From contig NZ_VFUZ01000007.1 of assembly GCF_006658505.1 (NCBI RefSeq), forward strand, positions 1 through 64,000: a DNA stretch of 64,000 nucleotides. The letters are read 5' to 3'. The stretch's first letter is position 1. The number at the start of each line of letters is the position of its first letter. The notes beneath the pieces are model-generated. The model was not told the origin of the DNA, searched no databases, and worked only from the letters and a program-made list of their open reading frames with translations. Source of the stretch: Mesorhizobium sp. B2-4-15 (GTDB lineage: Bacteria; Pseudomonadota; Alphaproteobacteria; Rhizobiales; Rhizobiaceae). Both the position numbers and the translations under genes were made by a program. Positions 7,984 to 17,033 of this stretch are shown here, in pieces.

Positions 7984-8778
7984 TTACTGCTCTACCGTGA
8001 CGGTGACCGCAAGCTGTTCTTCCGCCTGCCCCAGCCGAATTCCCGACACCGGCGAGGCGTCACGATAGTCACGGCCGGTGGCCACCTTCACATAGCGCTC
8101 GTCGGGAGAAATACCATTGGCGGGATCGAAGGCAACCCAGCCGAGGCCCGGAACATGCGCTTCGGCCCAGGCATGGCTTGCCGCCTGCTCGACAGCCTCC
8201 TCCATCATCAAATAGCCGCTGACATAGCGGGACGGAAAACCCATGGCGCGCGCGGCGGCGGCAAAGATGTGGCTATGGTCCTGGCAAACCCCGGTTTTTA
8301 GCGCGAGGGCCTCTTCAGCCGGGGTCGCCGCATTGGTGGTGCCCGGCGTGTAGGCGACGCGCTCGCCTATGATTGCCATCAGCCGATGCAGCCTCTCGAT
8401 ATCGGTGCCCGTACCGGCCGCTTCTGCAAGACCACGGATGCCGCTGCCTATGGTGGTCAAAGGCGTCTCCTGCGCGAACAACCAGAGTGGCGCGAAGCCC
8501 TGATGCGGTCCGCTGACCCCTGATGTGTCGCGCGTCACCACCTCGCCCGAGGCCTCGACCGTGATGAAGTCGTGGTCGCCCTCGACGCTCAACAACCTGT
8601 TGTCGTTGCCATAGTGGTCGGTAAATCTCACCTCCTCGCGCGCGCCGTCGACTTTCAACGCCCAGGACAGCACCGTTTGTGTCGGCCCGCTTACCGGCAG
8701 CAGCCTCAGCCGCTGCAGCAGGTATTGAACGGGCGCATCATAGCGGTATTCGGTCCGGTGAGAGATTTTCAGCCGCAT
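7984..8778 (-). CDS. Transglutaminase-like cysteine peptidase of the Anbu cluster
   Basis: The 264-residue product has an N-terminal beta domain (residues 1-100, starting MRLKISHRTEYRYD) typical of bacterial transglutaminase N regions, then the papain-like core. The catalytic triad is visible as Cys165 in KTGVCQDHSH, His202 in SHAWAEAHVPG and Asp218 in VAFDPANG. Such proteins (COG1305) can hydrolyse or transfer amide bonds. The ATG at 8778 is chosen because the conserved N-terminus begins there; 39 upstream in-frame residues come from a repeat element. It sits between the alpha-E gene and anbu. Confidence 0.88.
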   Translation of the reverse strand: MRLKISHRTEYRYDAPVQYLLQRLRLLPVSGPTQTVLSWALKVDGAREEVRFTDHYGNDNRLLSVEGDHDFITVEASGEVVTRDTSGVSGPHQGFAPLWLFAQETPLTTIGSGIRGLAEAAGTGTDIERLHRLMAIIGERVAYTPGTTNAATPAEEALALKTGVCQDHSHIFAAAARAMGFPSRYVSGYLMMEEAVEQAASHAWAEAHVPGLGWVAFDPANGISPDERYVKVATGRDYRDASPVSGIRLGQAEEQLAVTVTVEQ

Positions 8779-8797
8779 GGCTATCGTCCGTTTGAAT

Positions 8798-8841
8798 GCA
8801 TGAACTTGCCCGAAAACCGGCAACCATTTTTCGCTAACGCG
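8798..8841. repeat. Degenerate rhizobial intergenic palindrome
   Basis: The stretch starting GCATGAACTTGCCCGAAAAC and continuing through CGGCAACCATTTTTCG resembles the widespread rhizobial element with CCGAAAACCGG facing a TTTTCGG arm. It fills most of the 85-bp gap between the alpha-E and transglutaminase genes. The arms are imperfect; recognition is from memory of similar elements. Confidence 0.45.
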
Positions 8842-8863
8842 GTCCTTCGGTTGGGCAACATGG

Positions 8864-9805
8864 TCAATTAAACCTGTAGTCCTGTGCGATCTCATCGCCG
8901 AGCCTGGTGTTGTCGCGGATGAAATTGGCCAGGAATTCGTGCAGGCCGGTATCGAAAATGTCCTTGATCGACCCTGCCCTCAGCATCGCCTGCGTTTTCT
9001 CCGCCGTCGCGTGGCAGGCATGGCGCTCGCCATAGTCGTCGCCGAGAAACTTCAGATGCTCCGCCAGGAAGCGGTAGCAGAAGGTCAGCGATCGCGGCAT
9101 GCGGACGTTGAGGATCAGGTAATCGGCAATGTTGGTCGGTTTGTAGTCGGCGTCATAGACCCAGCGGTAGGAGCGATGCGCCGACACCGAGCGCAGGATC
9201 GATTCCCATTGGTAGTTGTCGAGTGTCGAGCCAACCCAGGAGATCGACGGCAGAAGCACGTAGTATTTCACGTCGAGGATGCGCGCCGTATTGTCGGCAC
9301 GCTCGACATAGGTGCCGAGCTGCGAGAAGTCGAAGATCTCGTTGCGCAGCATGGTGCCGTAGAACGAGCCGCGGATCAGCGCCGTCTCGCGCTTGATGGC
9401 GTCGAGTACGCTGGGCAGATCACGCTCGTCGATCGGTCTCGCCAGCATCCGCTTCAGCGCCATCCAGGCTTCGTTGATGCTTTCCCATGTCTCGCGCGTC
9501 AGCGCGGTGCGCACCATGCGCGCATTGTTGCGGGCCGTCTCGATCGACGCCATCGTGCTCGACGGGTTCGACGCGTCGCGCAAAAGGAAGTCAGCGACAT
9601 TGGCCGCCGTGTAGTCCTGGTATTTCTGTGTGAAGGCGGCATCCGAACCGGCGCTGAGCAGCACCGAGTTCCACTCTTCGGATGCGTCCTGCGTCCGGGT
9701 CAGCGCCATGCGCAAGCCGGCATCGACCAACCTTGCCATGTTTTCCGCCCGCTCAATGTAGCGGTTCATCCAGTAGAGCCCGTTGGCGGTGCGGCCGAGA
9801 AGCAT
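8864..9805 (-). CDS. Alpha-E domain protein of the Anbu cluster
   Basis: The 313-residue, almost entirely helical product matches the alpha-E (COG2307, DUF403) family: it begins MLLGRTANGLYWMNRYIERAENMARL, has a second YVERADNTARILD repeat near the middle, and ends with a helical bundle. The paired Y-x-ERA-(E/D)-N motifs suggest an internal duplication. Alpha-E proteins co-occur with circularly permuted ATP-grasp and transglutaminase-like proteins and have been proposed, from comparative genomics, to assist peptide ligation; there is no assigned reaction. It is separated from the ATP-grasp gene by a 171-bp block of mirrored heptamer repeats. Confidence 0.88.
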   Translation of the reverse strand: MLLGRTANGLYWMNRYIERAENMARLVDAGLRMALTRTQDASEEWNSVLLSAGSDAAFTQKYQDYTAANVADFLLRDASNPSSTMASIETARNNARMVRTALTRETWESINEAWMALKRMLARPIDERDLPSVLDAIKRETALIRGSFYGTMLRNEIFDFSQLGTYVERADNTARILDVKYYVLLPSISWVGSTLDNYQWESILRSVSAHRSYRWVYDADYKPTNIADYLILNVRMPRSLTFCYRFLAEHLKFLGDDYGERHACHATAEKTQAMLRAGSIKDIFDTGLHEFLANFIRDNTRLGDEIAQDYRFN

Positions 9806-9825
9806 GGGAAGTGGCCCTTCGGGCT

Positions 9826-9976
9826 AGTGAGTAGGGAATAGTGAACAAATAGGAAGTAGTGAGTAGTGAGTAGTGAGTGGTTGAATCTCAATAGAATGTG
9901 GCATGCGCTTCCCCCAACAGCTGACTATTCAATACTATCGCTACTCGCTACTCGCTACTCACTATTCCCTACTCGC
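9826..9976. repeat. Mirrored arrays of 7-bp repeats between two Anbu-cluster genes
   Basis: Left part: TAGTGAGTAGGGAATAGTGA near 9826-9845 and three GTAGTGA-type heptamers near 9855-9878. Right part: inverted CTACTCG heptamers and ACTATTCCCTACTCGC at 9941-9976. The reverse complement of the right part reads AGTAGGGAATAGTGAGTAGC, matching the left part with an inserted segment. The whole can fold into a long hairpin in the transcript, between the alpha-E and ATP-grasp genes. Confidence 0.8.
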
Positions 9977-11413
9977 TCAATCATCCAGCACCCAGGTATC
10001 CTTGGTGCCGCCGCCTTGTGAGGAATTGACCACCAGCGAACCTTCCTTCAGCGCAACCCGCGTCAGCCCGCCCGGCACGATCTGGATGCGGTCGGAGACC
10101 AGCACATAGGGCCTCAAATCGACATGGCGCGGCGCCAGCCCTTTCTCGGTCAGGATCGGACAGGTCGACAGCGCCAATGTCGGCTGGGCGATATAGTTGG
10201 AAGGCTTCGCGGCCAGCTTCTTGGCGAAGTCCTCGCATTCCTGCTTGGTCGCGGCCGGTCCCACCAGCATGCCGTAGCCGCCGGAGCCATGGACTTCCTT
10301 GATCACCAGCTCGTGGATGTGCTCGAGCACATATTTCAGGCTGTCCGGCTCGGAACAGCGCCAAGTGGGAATGTTGCCGAGGATCGCCTTGCGGCCGGTG
10401 TAGAATTCGACGATCTCGGGCATGTAGGAGTAGATCGCCTTGTCGTCGGCGATGCCGGTGCCCGGCGCATTGGCTATGGTGATGTTGCCTGCGCGGTAGA
10501 CATCCATGATGCCGGGTATGCCAAGAGCCGAATCCGGCCGGAAGGTCAGCGGATCGAGGAAGGAATCGTCCACACGGCGGTAGAGCACGTCGATCTGCTT
10601 GTAGCCTTCGGTCGTGCGCATCGCGACGTGGCCGTCGATAACGCGCAAATCCTGACCCTCGACCAGTTGAACACCCATCTGGTCGGCCAGGAAGGCGTGC
10701 TCGAAATAGGCGGAATTGTAGCTGCCGGGCGTCAGCACCGCGATGGTCGGCACTCCCTTGGTGCTCTGGGGGCGAACCGCCGCCAGCGACTGGCGCAGCA
10801 GTTGCGGGTAGTTCTCCACCGGCCGCACCTTGATCTTCTGGAACAGCTCGGGGAACAGCTGCATCATCGTCTCGCGGTTCTCCAGCATGTAGGAGACACC
10901 GGACGGGGTGCGCGCATTATCCTCGAGAACGTAGAACTCGTCCTCGCTGATGCGCACGATATCGACGCCGATGATGTGGGTGTAGACGCCGGCCGGCGGC
11001 CTCACGCCGATCATCTCGGGCAGGAAAGCCTCGTTCCTGGCGATCAGGTCCTTGGGAACACGGCCGGCGCGCAGGATCTCCTGGCGGTGATAGATATCAT
11101 CGAGGAAGGCGTTCAGCGCCTGCACGCGCTGTTCGATGCCTTGCGTCAGGCGCCGCCATTCCTGGCCGGAAATAATGCGCGGAACGATGTCGAAAGGAAT
11201 GAGCCGTTCGGAGGCTTCCTGCTCGCCATAGACGGCAAAGGTGATGCCGGTTTTGCGGAAGACGCGCTCGGCGTCCTGCATCTTCTCGGTGAGCCTGGCT
11301 GGATCCTGCTCCTTCAGCCAGCGGTCATAAGCCGAATACGGTCTTCTAAGTCCGGAGACCTCCGGAAGCATTTCATCGAACGCTGCCAATCGCAAACTCC
11401 CCTGTGACGCCAT
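9977..11413 (-). CDS. Circularly permuted ATP-grasp protein of the Anbu cluster
   Basis: The 478-residue product matches the circularly permuted ATP-grasp family (COG2308; DUF404/DUF407). Recognisable blocks are RPYSAYDRWLKEQ at the N-terminus, HIIGVDIVRISEDEFYVLEDNARTPSGVSYM in the first half, VDVLYRRVDDSFLDP-like metal-binding residues, and KEVHGSGGYGM with downstream GGLTRVALKEGSLVVNSSQGGGTKDTW. ATP-grasp enzymes join a carboxylate to an amine through an acyl-phosphate, so peptide-bond formation is plausible but the substrate is unknown. The ATG at 11413 is preferred to an in-frame TTG at 11446. As first gene of the cluster it probably carries the promoter. Confidence 0.9.
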   Translation of the reverse strand: MASQGSLRLAAFDEMLPEVSGLRRPYSAYDRWLKEQDPARLTEKMQDAERVFRKTGITFAVYGEQEASERLIPFDIVPRIISGQEWRRLTQGIEQRVQALNAFLDDIYHRQEILRAGRVPKDLIARNEAFLPEMIGVRPPAGVYTHIIGVDIVRISEDEFYVLEDNARTPSGVSYMLENRETMMQLFPELFQKIKVRPVENYPQLLRQSLAAVRPQSTKGVPTIAVLTPGSYNSAYFEHAFLADQMGVQLVEGQDLRVIDGHVAMRTTEGYKQIDVLYRRVDDSFLDPLTFRPDSALGIPGIMDVYRAGNITIANAPGTGIADDKAIYSYMPEIVEFYTGRKAILGNIPTWRCSEPDSLKYVLEHIHELVIKEVHGSGGYGMLVGPAATKQECEDFAKKLAAKPSNYIAQPTLALSTCPILTEKGLAPRHVDLRPYVLVSDRIQIVPGGLTRVALKEGSLVVNSSQGGGTKDTWVLDD

Positions 11414-11619
11414 CTCACTGGCCTCGCCGGAGAAAATCAAGCGCAATCGGTGATTTGAGGGGTGCAGCCGATCAGTATCTTGCGCCTGCCTAAAATTAAG
11501 GCAGCCGAAATATGACGCTGGTCAGGCTTTGCCTCGTGCCCGGGCAAGTGCGTTCAGCGGCTAAAGCAGACGCCAAAAACGGAGAGCTCATCCCGATTCT
11601 ATCAGGAATGGAGCGGGCT

Positions 11620-11856
11620 TTAGAAGGCGCGGAACGTGACGACGGTGAAGGTGTCCTTGATGCCCGGCAGAACCTGCACCTTTTCGTTGACGAAATGTCC
11701 GACGTCTTCCTCGTCGTCGACATAGAATTTGGCGAGCAGATCGTAATTGCCGGCGGTGGAATAGATTTCCGACGCGATCTCGGCATCGGCAAGCGCGCTG
11801 GCAACCTCATAGGATTTGCCGAGTTCGCATTTGATCTGCACGAAAAACGCCTTCAT
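11620..11856 (-). CDS. Stand-alone Lrp/AsnC ligand-binding (RAM) domain protein
   Basis: The 78-residue product is only the effector-binding/oligomerisation domain of Lrp/AsnC regulators: MKAFFVQIKCELGKSYEVASAL opens a beta-alpha-beta-beta-alpha-beta ferredoxin-like fold and GNYDLLAKFYV is the typical G-x-YD core. There is no helix-turn-helix. Such stand-alone domains form rings that can bind amino acids, and their target is usually unknown. It lies 206 bp upstream of the Anbu cluster in the same direction, with a hairpin-poor gap, so a link is possible but unproven. Confidence 0.85.
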   Translation of the reverse strand: MKAFFVQIKCELGKSYEVASALADAEIASEIYSTAGNYDLLAKFYVDDEEDVGHFVNEKVQVLPGIKDTFTVVTFRAF

Positions 11857-12154
11857 GGCTTCGTCCCGCTAACTTCCAGGTCCAAGCGGCCCTTCTGGCA
11901 GACTGGAGGCGGCCTTTCAAGCGTTGGAATGCGCACTTAGCCGGCGCGGGCCCTGGCGATGTCGACCCTACGGAGCCGAGAATATCGTTAGTGCGGTGTT
12001 CGGAAAGCCCAGCTCATTGGCCGTCAGCATAAGCAATCTGCCGCAGCAACGAATATTTGCGGCCGCTGAAACCGTGAAGCGCCGTCATGCGTATGTTAGG
12101 ATACCCGCCGACGGCTTTTTCGATGGCGGCTTTCGAGGACAAGGGAGACCGGTC

Positions 12155-12574
12155 ATGCGCCGCACGCTTTTCGCATTCGCCTTGGTTCCGCTGATACTCG
12201 CTTCCTCCGCGTTTGCCGGCGATGCCGATATCAAGGCGGCCCAGGCAGCCATAGATGGCCAACTGAAAGCCTTCATCGCCAATGACGGCGCCACCGCCTA
12301 CAGCTTCGCGGCGCCGAATGTGAAGCAGATCTTCCCGACCGTCGACACCTTCATGAACATGGTGACCAATGGTTATGCGCCGGTACGCAAGCCGCAGACC
12401 TACTCCTTCGGCAAGGTCGAGGAGACAGGCCCGGGTGCGATCGTCCAGCAGGTGCTGATCGTCGGACCCGACGGCAAGGACTACGAGGCGGTCTACACGT
12501 TGCAGCAACAGCCCGACGGCACGTTCCAGATCACCGGCTGCAGCTTGCGCGCGTCGAATTCGGTCAGCACTTGA
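12155..12574 (+). CDS. DUF4864 exported protein
   Basis: The 139-residue product starts with a signal peptide (MRRTLFAFALVPLILASSAFA, probable cleavage after residue 21). The mature part, with QAAIDGQLKAFIANDGATAYSFAAPNVK and a C-terminal GTFQITGCSLR strand, fits DUF4864, an NTF2-like cone fold of unknown function. GGGAG lies 9 nt upstream of the ATG. The stop is 4 bp from the convergent tgt stop, with no room for a separate terminator. The 298 bp upstream (11857-12154) hold no gene I can support. Confidence 0.75.
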   Translation: MRRTLFAFALVPLILASSAFAGDADIKAAQAAIDGQLKAFIANDGATAYSFAAPNVKQIFPTVDTFMNMVTNGYAPVRKPQTYSFGKVEETGPGAIVQQVLIVGPDGKDYEAVYTLQQQPDGTFQITGCSLRASNSVST

Positions 12575-12578
12575 GCGG

Positions 12579-13709
12579 TTACAGCGCCGGTATGTCGCCT
12601 CTCGCCCAGCCCTCGGCAATCTCGGCCCCGCGCGTCTCGAAGCTGCCGGCCTCGATCGCCGCCCGGATGTCCTGCATCAGCTTCTGATAATAGGACAGGT
12701 TGTTCCAGGTCAGCAGCATCGCGCCGAGCGCCTCCTGCGAGCGCACCAGATGATGCAGATAGGCACGCGAATAATCGCGCGCCGCCGGGCAGTCGCTTTC
12801 CTCGTCGAGCGGGCGCGGATCGTCGGCGTGGCGGGCGTTGCGCAGGTTGACCTTGCCGCGCCTTGTATAGGCAAGGCCATGGCGGCCCGCCCGCGTCGGC
12901 ATCACGCAGTCGAACATGTCGATGCCGCGCGCCACCGATTTCAGGATATCGTCCGGCGTGCCAACGCCCATGAGGTAGCGTGGCTTCTCCGCGGGCAGTT
13001 CCGGACAGGTGATGTCGAGCATTTCGAGCATCACCGCTTGCGGCTCGCCGACGGCCAGCCCGCCAACCGCATAGCCCTTCAACTCCATCGCGCTCAGCGC
13101 CTGCGCCGAACGCACGCGCAGGGCTGCGTTGTCACCACCTTGCACAATGCCGAACATCGCCTTGCCGGGCTGGTCGCCGAACGCCGCCTTGCAGCGCTCC
13201 GCCCAGCGCAGTGACAATTCCATGGCGCGCTCGATCTCCCTCAGCTCGGCCGGAAGCGCCGTGCACTCGTCAAGTTGCATCTGGATATCGGAATCGAGCA
13301 AGCCTTGAATTTCGATCGAACGCTCCGGCGACATTTCATAAGGGGCGCCGTCGATGTGCGACCGGAAGGTGACGCCTTTCTCGGTCAGTTTCCTCAGCTT
13401 CGAGAGGGACATCACCTGAAAACCGCCGCTGTCGGTCAGGATCGGATGCGGCCAACGGGCGAATTCGTGCAGACCGCCGAGCCGCGCCACGCGCTCGGCA
13501 CCGGGCCGCAGCATCAGATGATAGGTATTGCCCAGGATGATGTCGGCACCGACGCCGCGCACCTGGTCCATGTACATGGTTTTGACCGTGCCGCCGGTAC
13601 CGACGGGCATGAAGGCGGGCGTGCGGATTTCGCCGCGCGGCATCTCGATCAGACCGCGCCTGGCCTTCCCGTCGGTCGCCAGAACCTTGAAGCTGAACGG
13701 CTTAGTCAT
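12579..13709 (-). CDS. tgt: tRNA-guanine transglycosylase (queuosine pathway), zinc site degenerate
   Basis: Tgt exchanges guanine 34 of tRNAs with GUN anticodons for preQ1. In the 376-residue product, the base-binding aspartate is Asp93 (TDSGGFQ) and the nucleophile is Asp267 in FDCVMPTR. In E. coli, zinc is held by Cys302, Cys304, Cys307 and His333; the aligned residues here are Ser305, Cys307, Ala310 and Asn336, so three of four ligands are gone, while the surrounding [10 protein letters not shown] and NNLSYY motifs are intact. The ATG at 13709 was chosen because homologues begin MTKPFSF; upstream sequence is out of family. It is followed upstream by queA, the next pathway step. Confidence 0.93.
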   Translation of the reverse strand: MTKPFSFKVLATDGKARRGLIEMPRGEIRTPAFMPVGTGGTVKTMYMDQVRGVGADIILGNTYHLMLRPGAERVARLGGLHEFARWPHPILTDSGGFQVMSLSKLRKLTEKGVTFRSHIDGAPYEMSPERSIEIQGLLDSDIQMQLDECTALPAELREIERAMELSLRWAERCKAAFGDQPGKAMFGIVQGGDNAALRVRSAQALSAMELKGYAVGGLAVGEPQAVMLEMLDITCPELPAEKPRYLMGVGTPDDILKSVARGIDMFDCVMPTRAGRHGLAYTRRGKVNLRNARHADDPRPLDEESDCPAARDYSRAYLHHLVRSQEALGAMLLTWNNLSYYQKLMQDIRAAIEAGSFETRGAEIAEGWARGDIPAL

Positions 13710-13832
13710 TGAAGTCCTTGTCGTGGATTGGCGCGCTCCGCGCCCGCATGTCGAGCGGTTGGCACCATTGAACACAGGCCGCATATGAATTGACGCCGGG
13801 ATGGCGCGGAAATCGACGCATTGGGATGCAGG

Positions 13833-14927
13833 TCATCGTCCACCGCCCACCTCCGCTCGATTTCGATAAAGCAGGCTTGCGTCTCCATAGGAGTAAAACC
13901 TGTAGCCGACGTTGATGGCATGCGCATAGGCCGCACGCATCGTGTCGAGGCCGCTGAAGGCCGAAACCAGCATGAACAGCGTCGAACGCGGCAGATGGAA
14001 ATTGGTCATCAGCAGGTCGGCCGTGCGGAAGCGGTAGCCGGGCGTGATAAAGATATCGGTCGGTCCGGACCAAGCCGCCAGCGTGCCATCCTCGCGCGCG
14101 GCGCTCTCCAGCAGGCGCAGCGAGGTCGTGCCGACGGCAATGATGCGTCCGCCCTTCGTCTTCGCTGCATTCAAGGCGTCGGCGGTCGCCTCGCTGACCG
14201 AGCCGATTTCGGCATGCATCTTGTGGTCGGCGGTGTCGTCCGCCTTCACCGGCAGGAACGTGCCGGCGCCGATATGCAAGGTGACGAAGCGGCGTTCGAC
14301 CCCCTTGGCGTCGAGTGCCGCAAAAAGCTCCGGCGTGAAATGCAGGCCAGCGGTGGGCGCCGCCACCGCCCCTTCCTCCCGGGCATAGATGGTCTGATAG
14401 TCGGCGCGGTCGCGGTCGTCGTCGGCGCGCTTCGAGGCGATGTAAGGCGGCAGCGGAATGTGGCCGACGGCGTGCAACGCTTCGTCGAGGAAAGGCCCCG
14501 ACAGGTCGAAGCCAAGCAGTGCTTCGCCGCCCTCGCCTTTCTCGATCACGGTGGCATAGAGCTGGCCGAGGAAGCAGGAATTGCCGTCATGGCCAAAATG
14601 GATGCGGTCGCCGACGGCGACGCGCTTGCCTGGCCGCATGAAGGCCAGCCACCGATCCGGCGCCATGCGCATGTGCAGCGTGGCCTCGACCTGCGCTTGT
14701 GCTTCGCCGCGCCGCCGGATGCCTTTGAGCTGCGCCGGAATGACCTTGGTGTCGTTGAACACCAGCACATCGCCGGCCCTGAGCAAGGATGGCAGATCGC
14801 GAACCGTCCGGTCGTCGAGTGCTGCGCCCGGTTTGACCACAAGCATCCTGGCGCTGTCGCGCGGCTCTGCCGGGCGAAGCGCGATGCGCTCCTCCGGAAG
14901 GTCGAAATCGAAGAGGTCGACACGCAT
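13833..14927 (-). CDS. queA: S-adenosylmethionine:tRNA ribosyltransferase-isomerase
   Basis: QueA transfers and isomerises the ribosyl group of SAM onto preQ1-tRNA to give epoxyqueuosine-tRNA. The 364-residue product has the normal length and motifs: [30 protein letters not shown] at the N-terminus, [40 protein letters not shown], and the C-terminal [17 protein letters not shown]. The ATG at 14927 overlaps the TGA of the upstream transporter gene (TGATG), suggesting translational coupling. tgt follows 123 bp downstream. Confidence 0.95.
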   Translation of the reverse strand: MRVDLFDFDLPEERIALRPAEPRDSARMLVVKPGAALDDRTVRDLPSLLRAGDVLVFNDTKVIPAQLKGIRRRGEAQAQVEATLHMRMAPDRWLAFMRPGKRVAVGDRIHFGHDGNSCFLGQLYATVIEKGEGGEALLGFDLSGPFLDEALHAVGHIPLPPYIASKRADDDRDRADYQTIYAREEGAVAAPTAGLHFTPELFAALDAKGVERRFVTLHIGAGTFLPVKADDTADHKMHAEIGSVSEATADALNAAKTKGGRIIAVGTTSLRLLESAAREDGTLAAWSGPTDIFITPGYRFRTADLLMTNFHLPRSTLFMLVSAFSGLDTMRAAYAHAINVGYRFYSYGDASLLYRNRAEVGGGR

Positions 14928-15376
14928 CAGTAGAGCCGGACGAGCAGTGCTCCGACCAAGAGCAGCACCGCGCCGGCAACGCGGCCGAGCGAGATTTCAC
15001 GCACCGCGACACCGAGGAAGCCGACGCGATCGATGAGCATGCCGGCCAGCAGCTGGCCGGCCACCAGGAACGCCATCAGCGCGGCAGCGCCGATGCGCGG
15101 CGTGAGGATCGTCGAGAGCGTGACATAGAAGCCGCCGAGCATGCCGCCGGCGACGAACAGCCACGGAGCCGGTGCCTTCCAGTCGAGCGAAATGCCTTGC
15201 AGCTTCACCACGGTGACGGAGATGATGCCAAGCACGATAGCGCCCGACAGGAACGAAAACGCGGCCGCCGCGACCGGGAGCCCCAGGCCGCGCGCCAACT
15301 GCGAATTGATTGGCGCCTGAATGGCAATGAAGGCGCCGGACAGGATGCCGAGAAGCGACCAGACGACGCCCATCAT
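14927..15376 (-). CDS. Small DMT-superfamily membrane protein (YdcZ/DUF606)
   Basis: The 149-residue product is very hydrophobic with about five membrane helices. It matches half-size DMT family proteins of the DUF606/YdcZ type ([74 protein letters not shown]). These five-helix proteins work as dimers or hetero-pairs, and their substrates are mostly unknown. Its stop overlaps the queA start by one base, so it may ride on or lead the queA-tgt transcript; transport of a queuosine precursor would be an attractive guess with no direct support. Confidence 0.8.
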   Translation of the reverse strand: MMGVVWSLLGILSGAFIAIQAPINSQLARGLGLPVAAAAFSFLSGAIVLGIISVTVVKLQGISLDWKAPAPWLFVAGGMLGGFYVTLSTILTPRIGAAALMAFLVAGQLLAGMLIDRVGFLGVAVREISLGRVAGAVLLLVGALLVRLY

Positions 15377-15387
15377 TGTTATCTGCC

Positions 15388-15900
15388 TTACTTGACGTCG
15401 GCCGCGACCTTGAGCGACACGATCTTGTCGGGGTCCTGCACCGGCTCGCCGCGCTTGATCTTGTCGACATTGTCCATGCCTTCGATCACCTGGCCCCAGA
15501 CTGTGTACTGGCGGTTGAGGAACGCGGCATCGTCGAAGCAGATGAAAAACTGCGAATTGGCCGAGTTCGGGTTCTGGGCGCGGGCCATCGAGCAGGTGCC
15601 GCGGCCGTGATTGGCGTTGGAGAATTCTGCCTTCAGGTCCGGTTTGTCGGAGCCGCCCATGCCCGCGCGGGAGGGCGCGAAAGTCGGCTTGGACGAATTA
15701 CCGAACTTGACGTCGCCGGTCTGCGCCATGAAGCCTTCGATGACGCGGTGGAACACCACGCCGTCATAAGCGCCCTCACGCGCCAGTTCCTTGATGCGGG
15801 CGACATGGCCGGGCGCCAGGTCGGGAAACATTTCGATGACGACCTCGCCCTTGGTCGTTTCCATTATGAGCGCGTTCTCGCGGTCCTTGATTTCGGCCAT
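15388..15900 (-). CDS. ppiB: Peptidyl-prolyl cis-trans isomerase, cytoplasmic cyclophilin
   Basis: The 170-residue cyclophilin lacks a signal peptide and is therefore probably cytoplasmic. Catalytic-loop motifs are visible: FHRVIEGFMAQTGD (active-site Arg and Phe), GTCSMARAQNPNSANSQFFICF, and the YTVWGQVIEGMDNVDKI strand. It accelerates Xaa-Pro isomerisation during folding. It lies 26 bp after a second, exported cyclophilin with the same orientation; the two share the same core and arose by duplication. Confidence 0.92.
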   Translation of the reverse strand: MAEIKDRENALIMETTKGEVVIEMFPDLAPGHVARIKELAREGAYDGVVFHRVIEGFMAQTGDVKFGNSSKPTFAPSRAGMGGSDKPDLKAEFSNANHGRGTCSMARAQNPNSANSQFFICFDDAAFLNRQYTVWGQVIEGMDNVDKIKRGEPVQDPDKIVSLKVAADVK

Positions 15901-15926
15901 GTCAGATATCCTTTTTCAAAACAGAA

Positions 15927-16514
15927 TTATTTGTCGGCGGCGATGCGCACCTTGATCATCCGGTCGGGATCGGCAACCGTGCCATTGTCCGCCTCATCGC
16001 CCTTCTTGATCTTGTCGACCAGTTCCATGCCGCTGACGACATTGCCGACGATGGTGTACTGGCCATCGAGCGGCGGTGCCGGCGCGAACATGATGAAGAA
16101 CTGCGAATTGGCGGAGTTCGGGTCCTGCGAACGGGCCATGCCGACCACGCCGCGCTTGTAGTGCTCGGTCTGCGAGAATTCGGCCGGCAGGTCGGGAAGA
16201 TCGGAACCTCCGGTGCCGACGGCCTGGGCATTGAAACCCTTCTTCATGTTGCCGAACTTGACGTCGCCGGTCTGGGCCATGAAGCCGTCGATGACGCGGT
16301 GGAAAGCGACATTGTCGTAGGCATGCTCACGCACGAGCTTCTTGATCTGCGCGACATGCTTGGGCGCCAGATCGGGCCGAAGCGCGATGGTCACGTCGCC
16401 GTCCTTCAGCGTGATGATCATGGTGTTTTCGGGATCGGCGGCATAGGCCGAGACCGATGCGGTCACGAGACCGGCGAGCACGACGAGGAACGAGGCAAGC
16501 TTTTTCAGCTGCAT
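15927..16514 (-). CDS. ppiA: Peptidyl-prolyl cis-trans isomerase, exported cyclophilin
   Basis: The 195-residue product has a Sec signal peptide (MQLKKLASFLVVLAGLVTASVSAYA, cleavage after about residue 25), so it should act in the periplasm. The cyclophilin core carries FHRVIDGFMAQTGDVKFGN, KRGVVGMARSQDPNSANSQFF and YTIVGNVVSGMELVDKIKKG. It sits between coaD and ppiB in one directon, 18 bp after the coaD stop. The pair gives one enzyme for each side of the inner membrane. Confidence 0.92.
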   Translation of the reverse strand: MQLKKLASFLVVLAGLVTASVSAYAADPENTMIITLKDGDVTIALRPDLAPKHVAQIKKLVREHAYDNVAFHRVIDGFMAQTGDVKFGNMKKGFNAQAVGTGGSDLPDLPAEFSQTEHYKRGVVGMARSQDPNSANSQFFIMFAPAPPLDGQYTIVGNVVSGMELVDKIKKGDEADNGTVADPDRMIKVRIAADK

Positions 16515-16532
16515 GGTCTTCTCCGAGAAACT

Positions 16533-17033
16533 TTATTTTGCGAATTTGGCGGTGAGCGCGCCGGCTACCGCCGCCGGCACGAAGGGGCGGATGTCGCCTC
16601 CCATCGAAGCTATCTGGCGCACAAGTGTGGCGGTAATGGTGCGCACCGAGGGGCTGGCGGGCAGAAAAACCGTCTGCAATTCCGGCGCCATGGTCTCGTT
16701 CATGCCGGCCATCTGCATCTCGTAGTCGAGATCGGTACCGTCGCGCAGGCCGCGGATCATGATCGAGGCTCCCTGTTTCCTGGCGGCATCGATGACCAGC
16801 CCGTCGAAGGCGACCACCTTGATGCGGGCCCCGTCGCGGCCAAATTCAGCCTTCGTCGCCGCTTCGATGAGGTGCACCCTCTCCTCGAAGGAGAACAGCG
16901 GCTTCTTGCCCGGATGAATGCCAATCGCGGCATAGACAATGTCTGCAACCGCCAGCGACGCCTTCAGCACATCGAGATGGCCGTTGGTCAGCGGGTCGAA
17001 GGAGCCGGCATAGAGGGCTGTGCGTTCGGTCAT
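16533..17033 (-). CDS. coaD: Phosphopantetheine adenylyltransferase
   Basis: CoaD makes dephospho-CoA from 4'-phosphopantetheine and ATP, the fourth step of CoA synthesis. The 166-residue product has the nucleotidyltransferase signature [14 protein letters not shown] near the N-terminus (the T/H-x-G-H motif as TNGH), the [15 protein letters not shown] substrate segment and a C-terminal [16 protein letters not shown] helix in the position of the ISSS-x-V/IR motif, with the usual serines partly replaced. It heads the coaD-ppiA-ppiB run. Confidence 0.95.
   Translation of the reverse strand: MTERTALYAGSFDPLTNGHLDVLKASLAVADIVYAAIGIHPGKKPLFSFEERVHLIEAATKAEFGRDGARIKVVAFDGLVIDAARKQGASIMIRGLRDGTDLDYEMQMAGMNETMAPELQTVFLPASPSVRTITATLVRQIASMGGDIRPFVPAAVAGALTAKFAK

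Noticed and set aside
9826..9976. Heptamer arrays as a CRISPR or phage attachment site
   Set aside because: Units are 7 bp with no spacers and no integrase is near.
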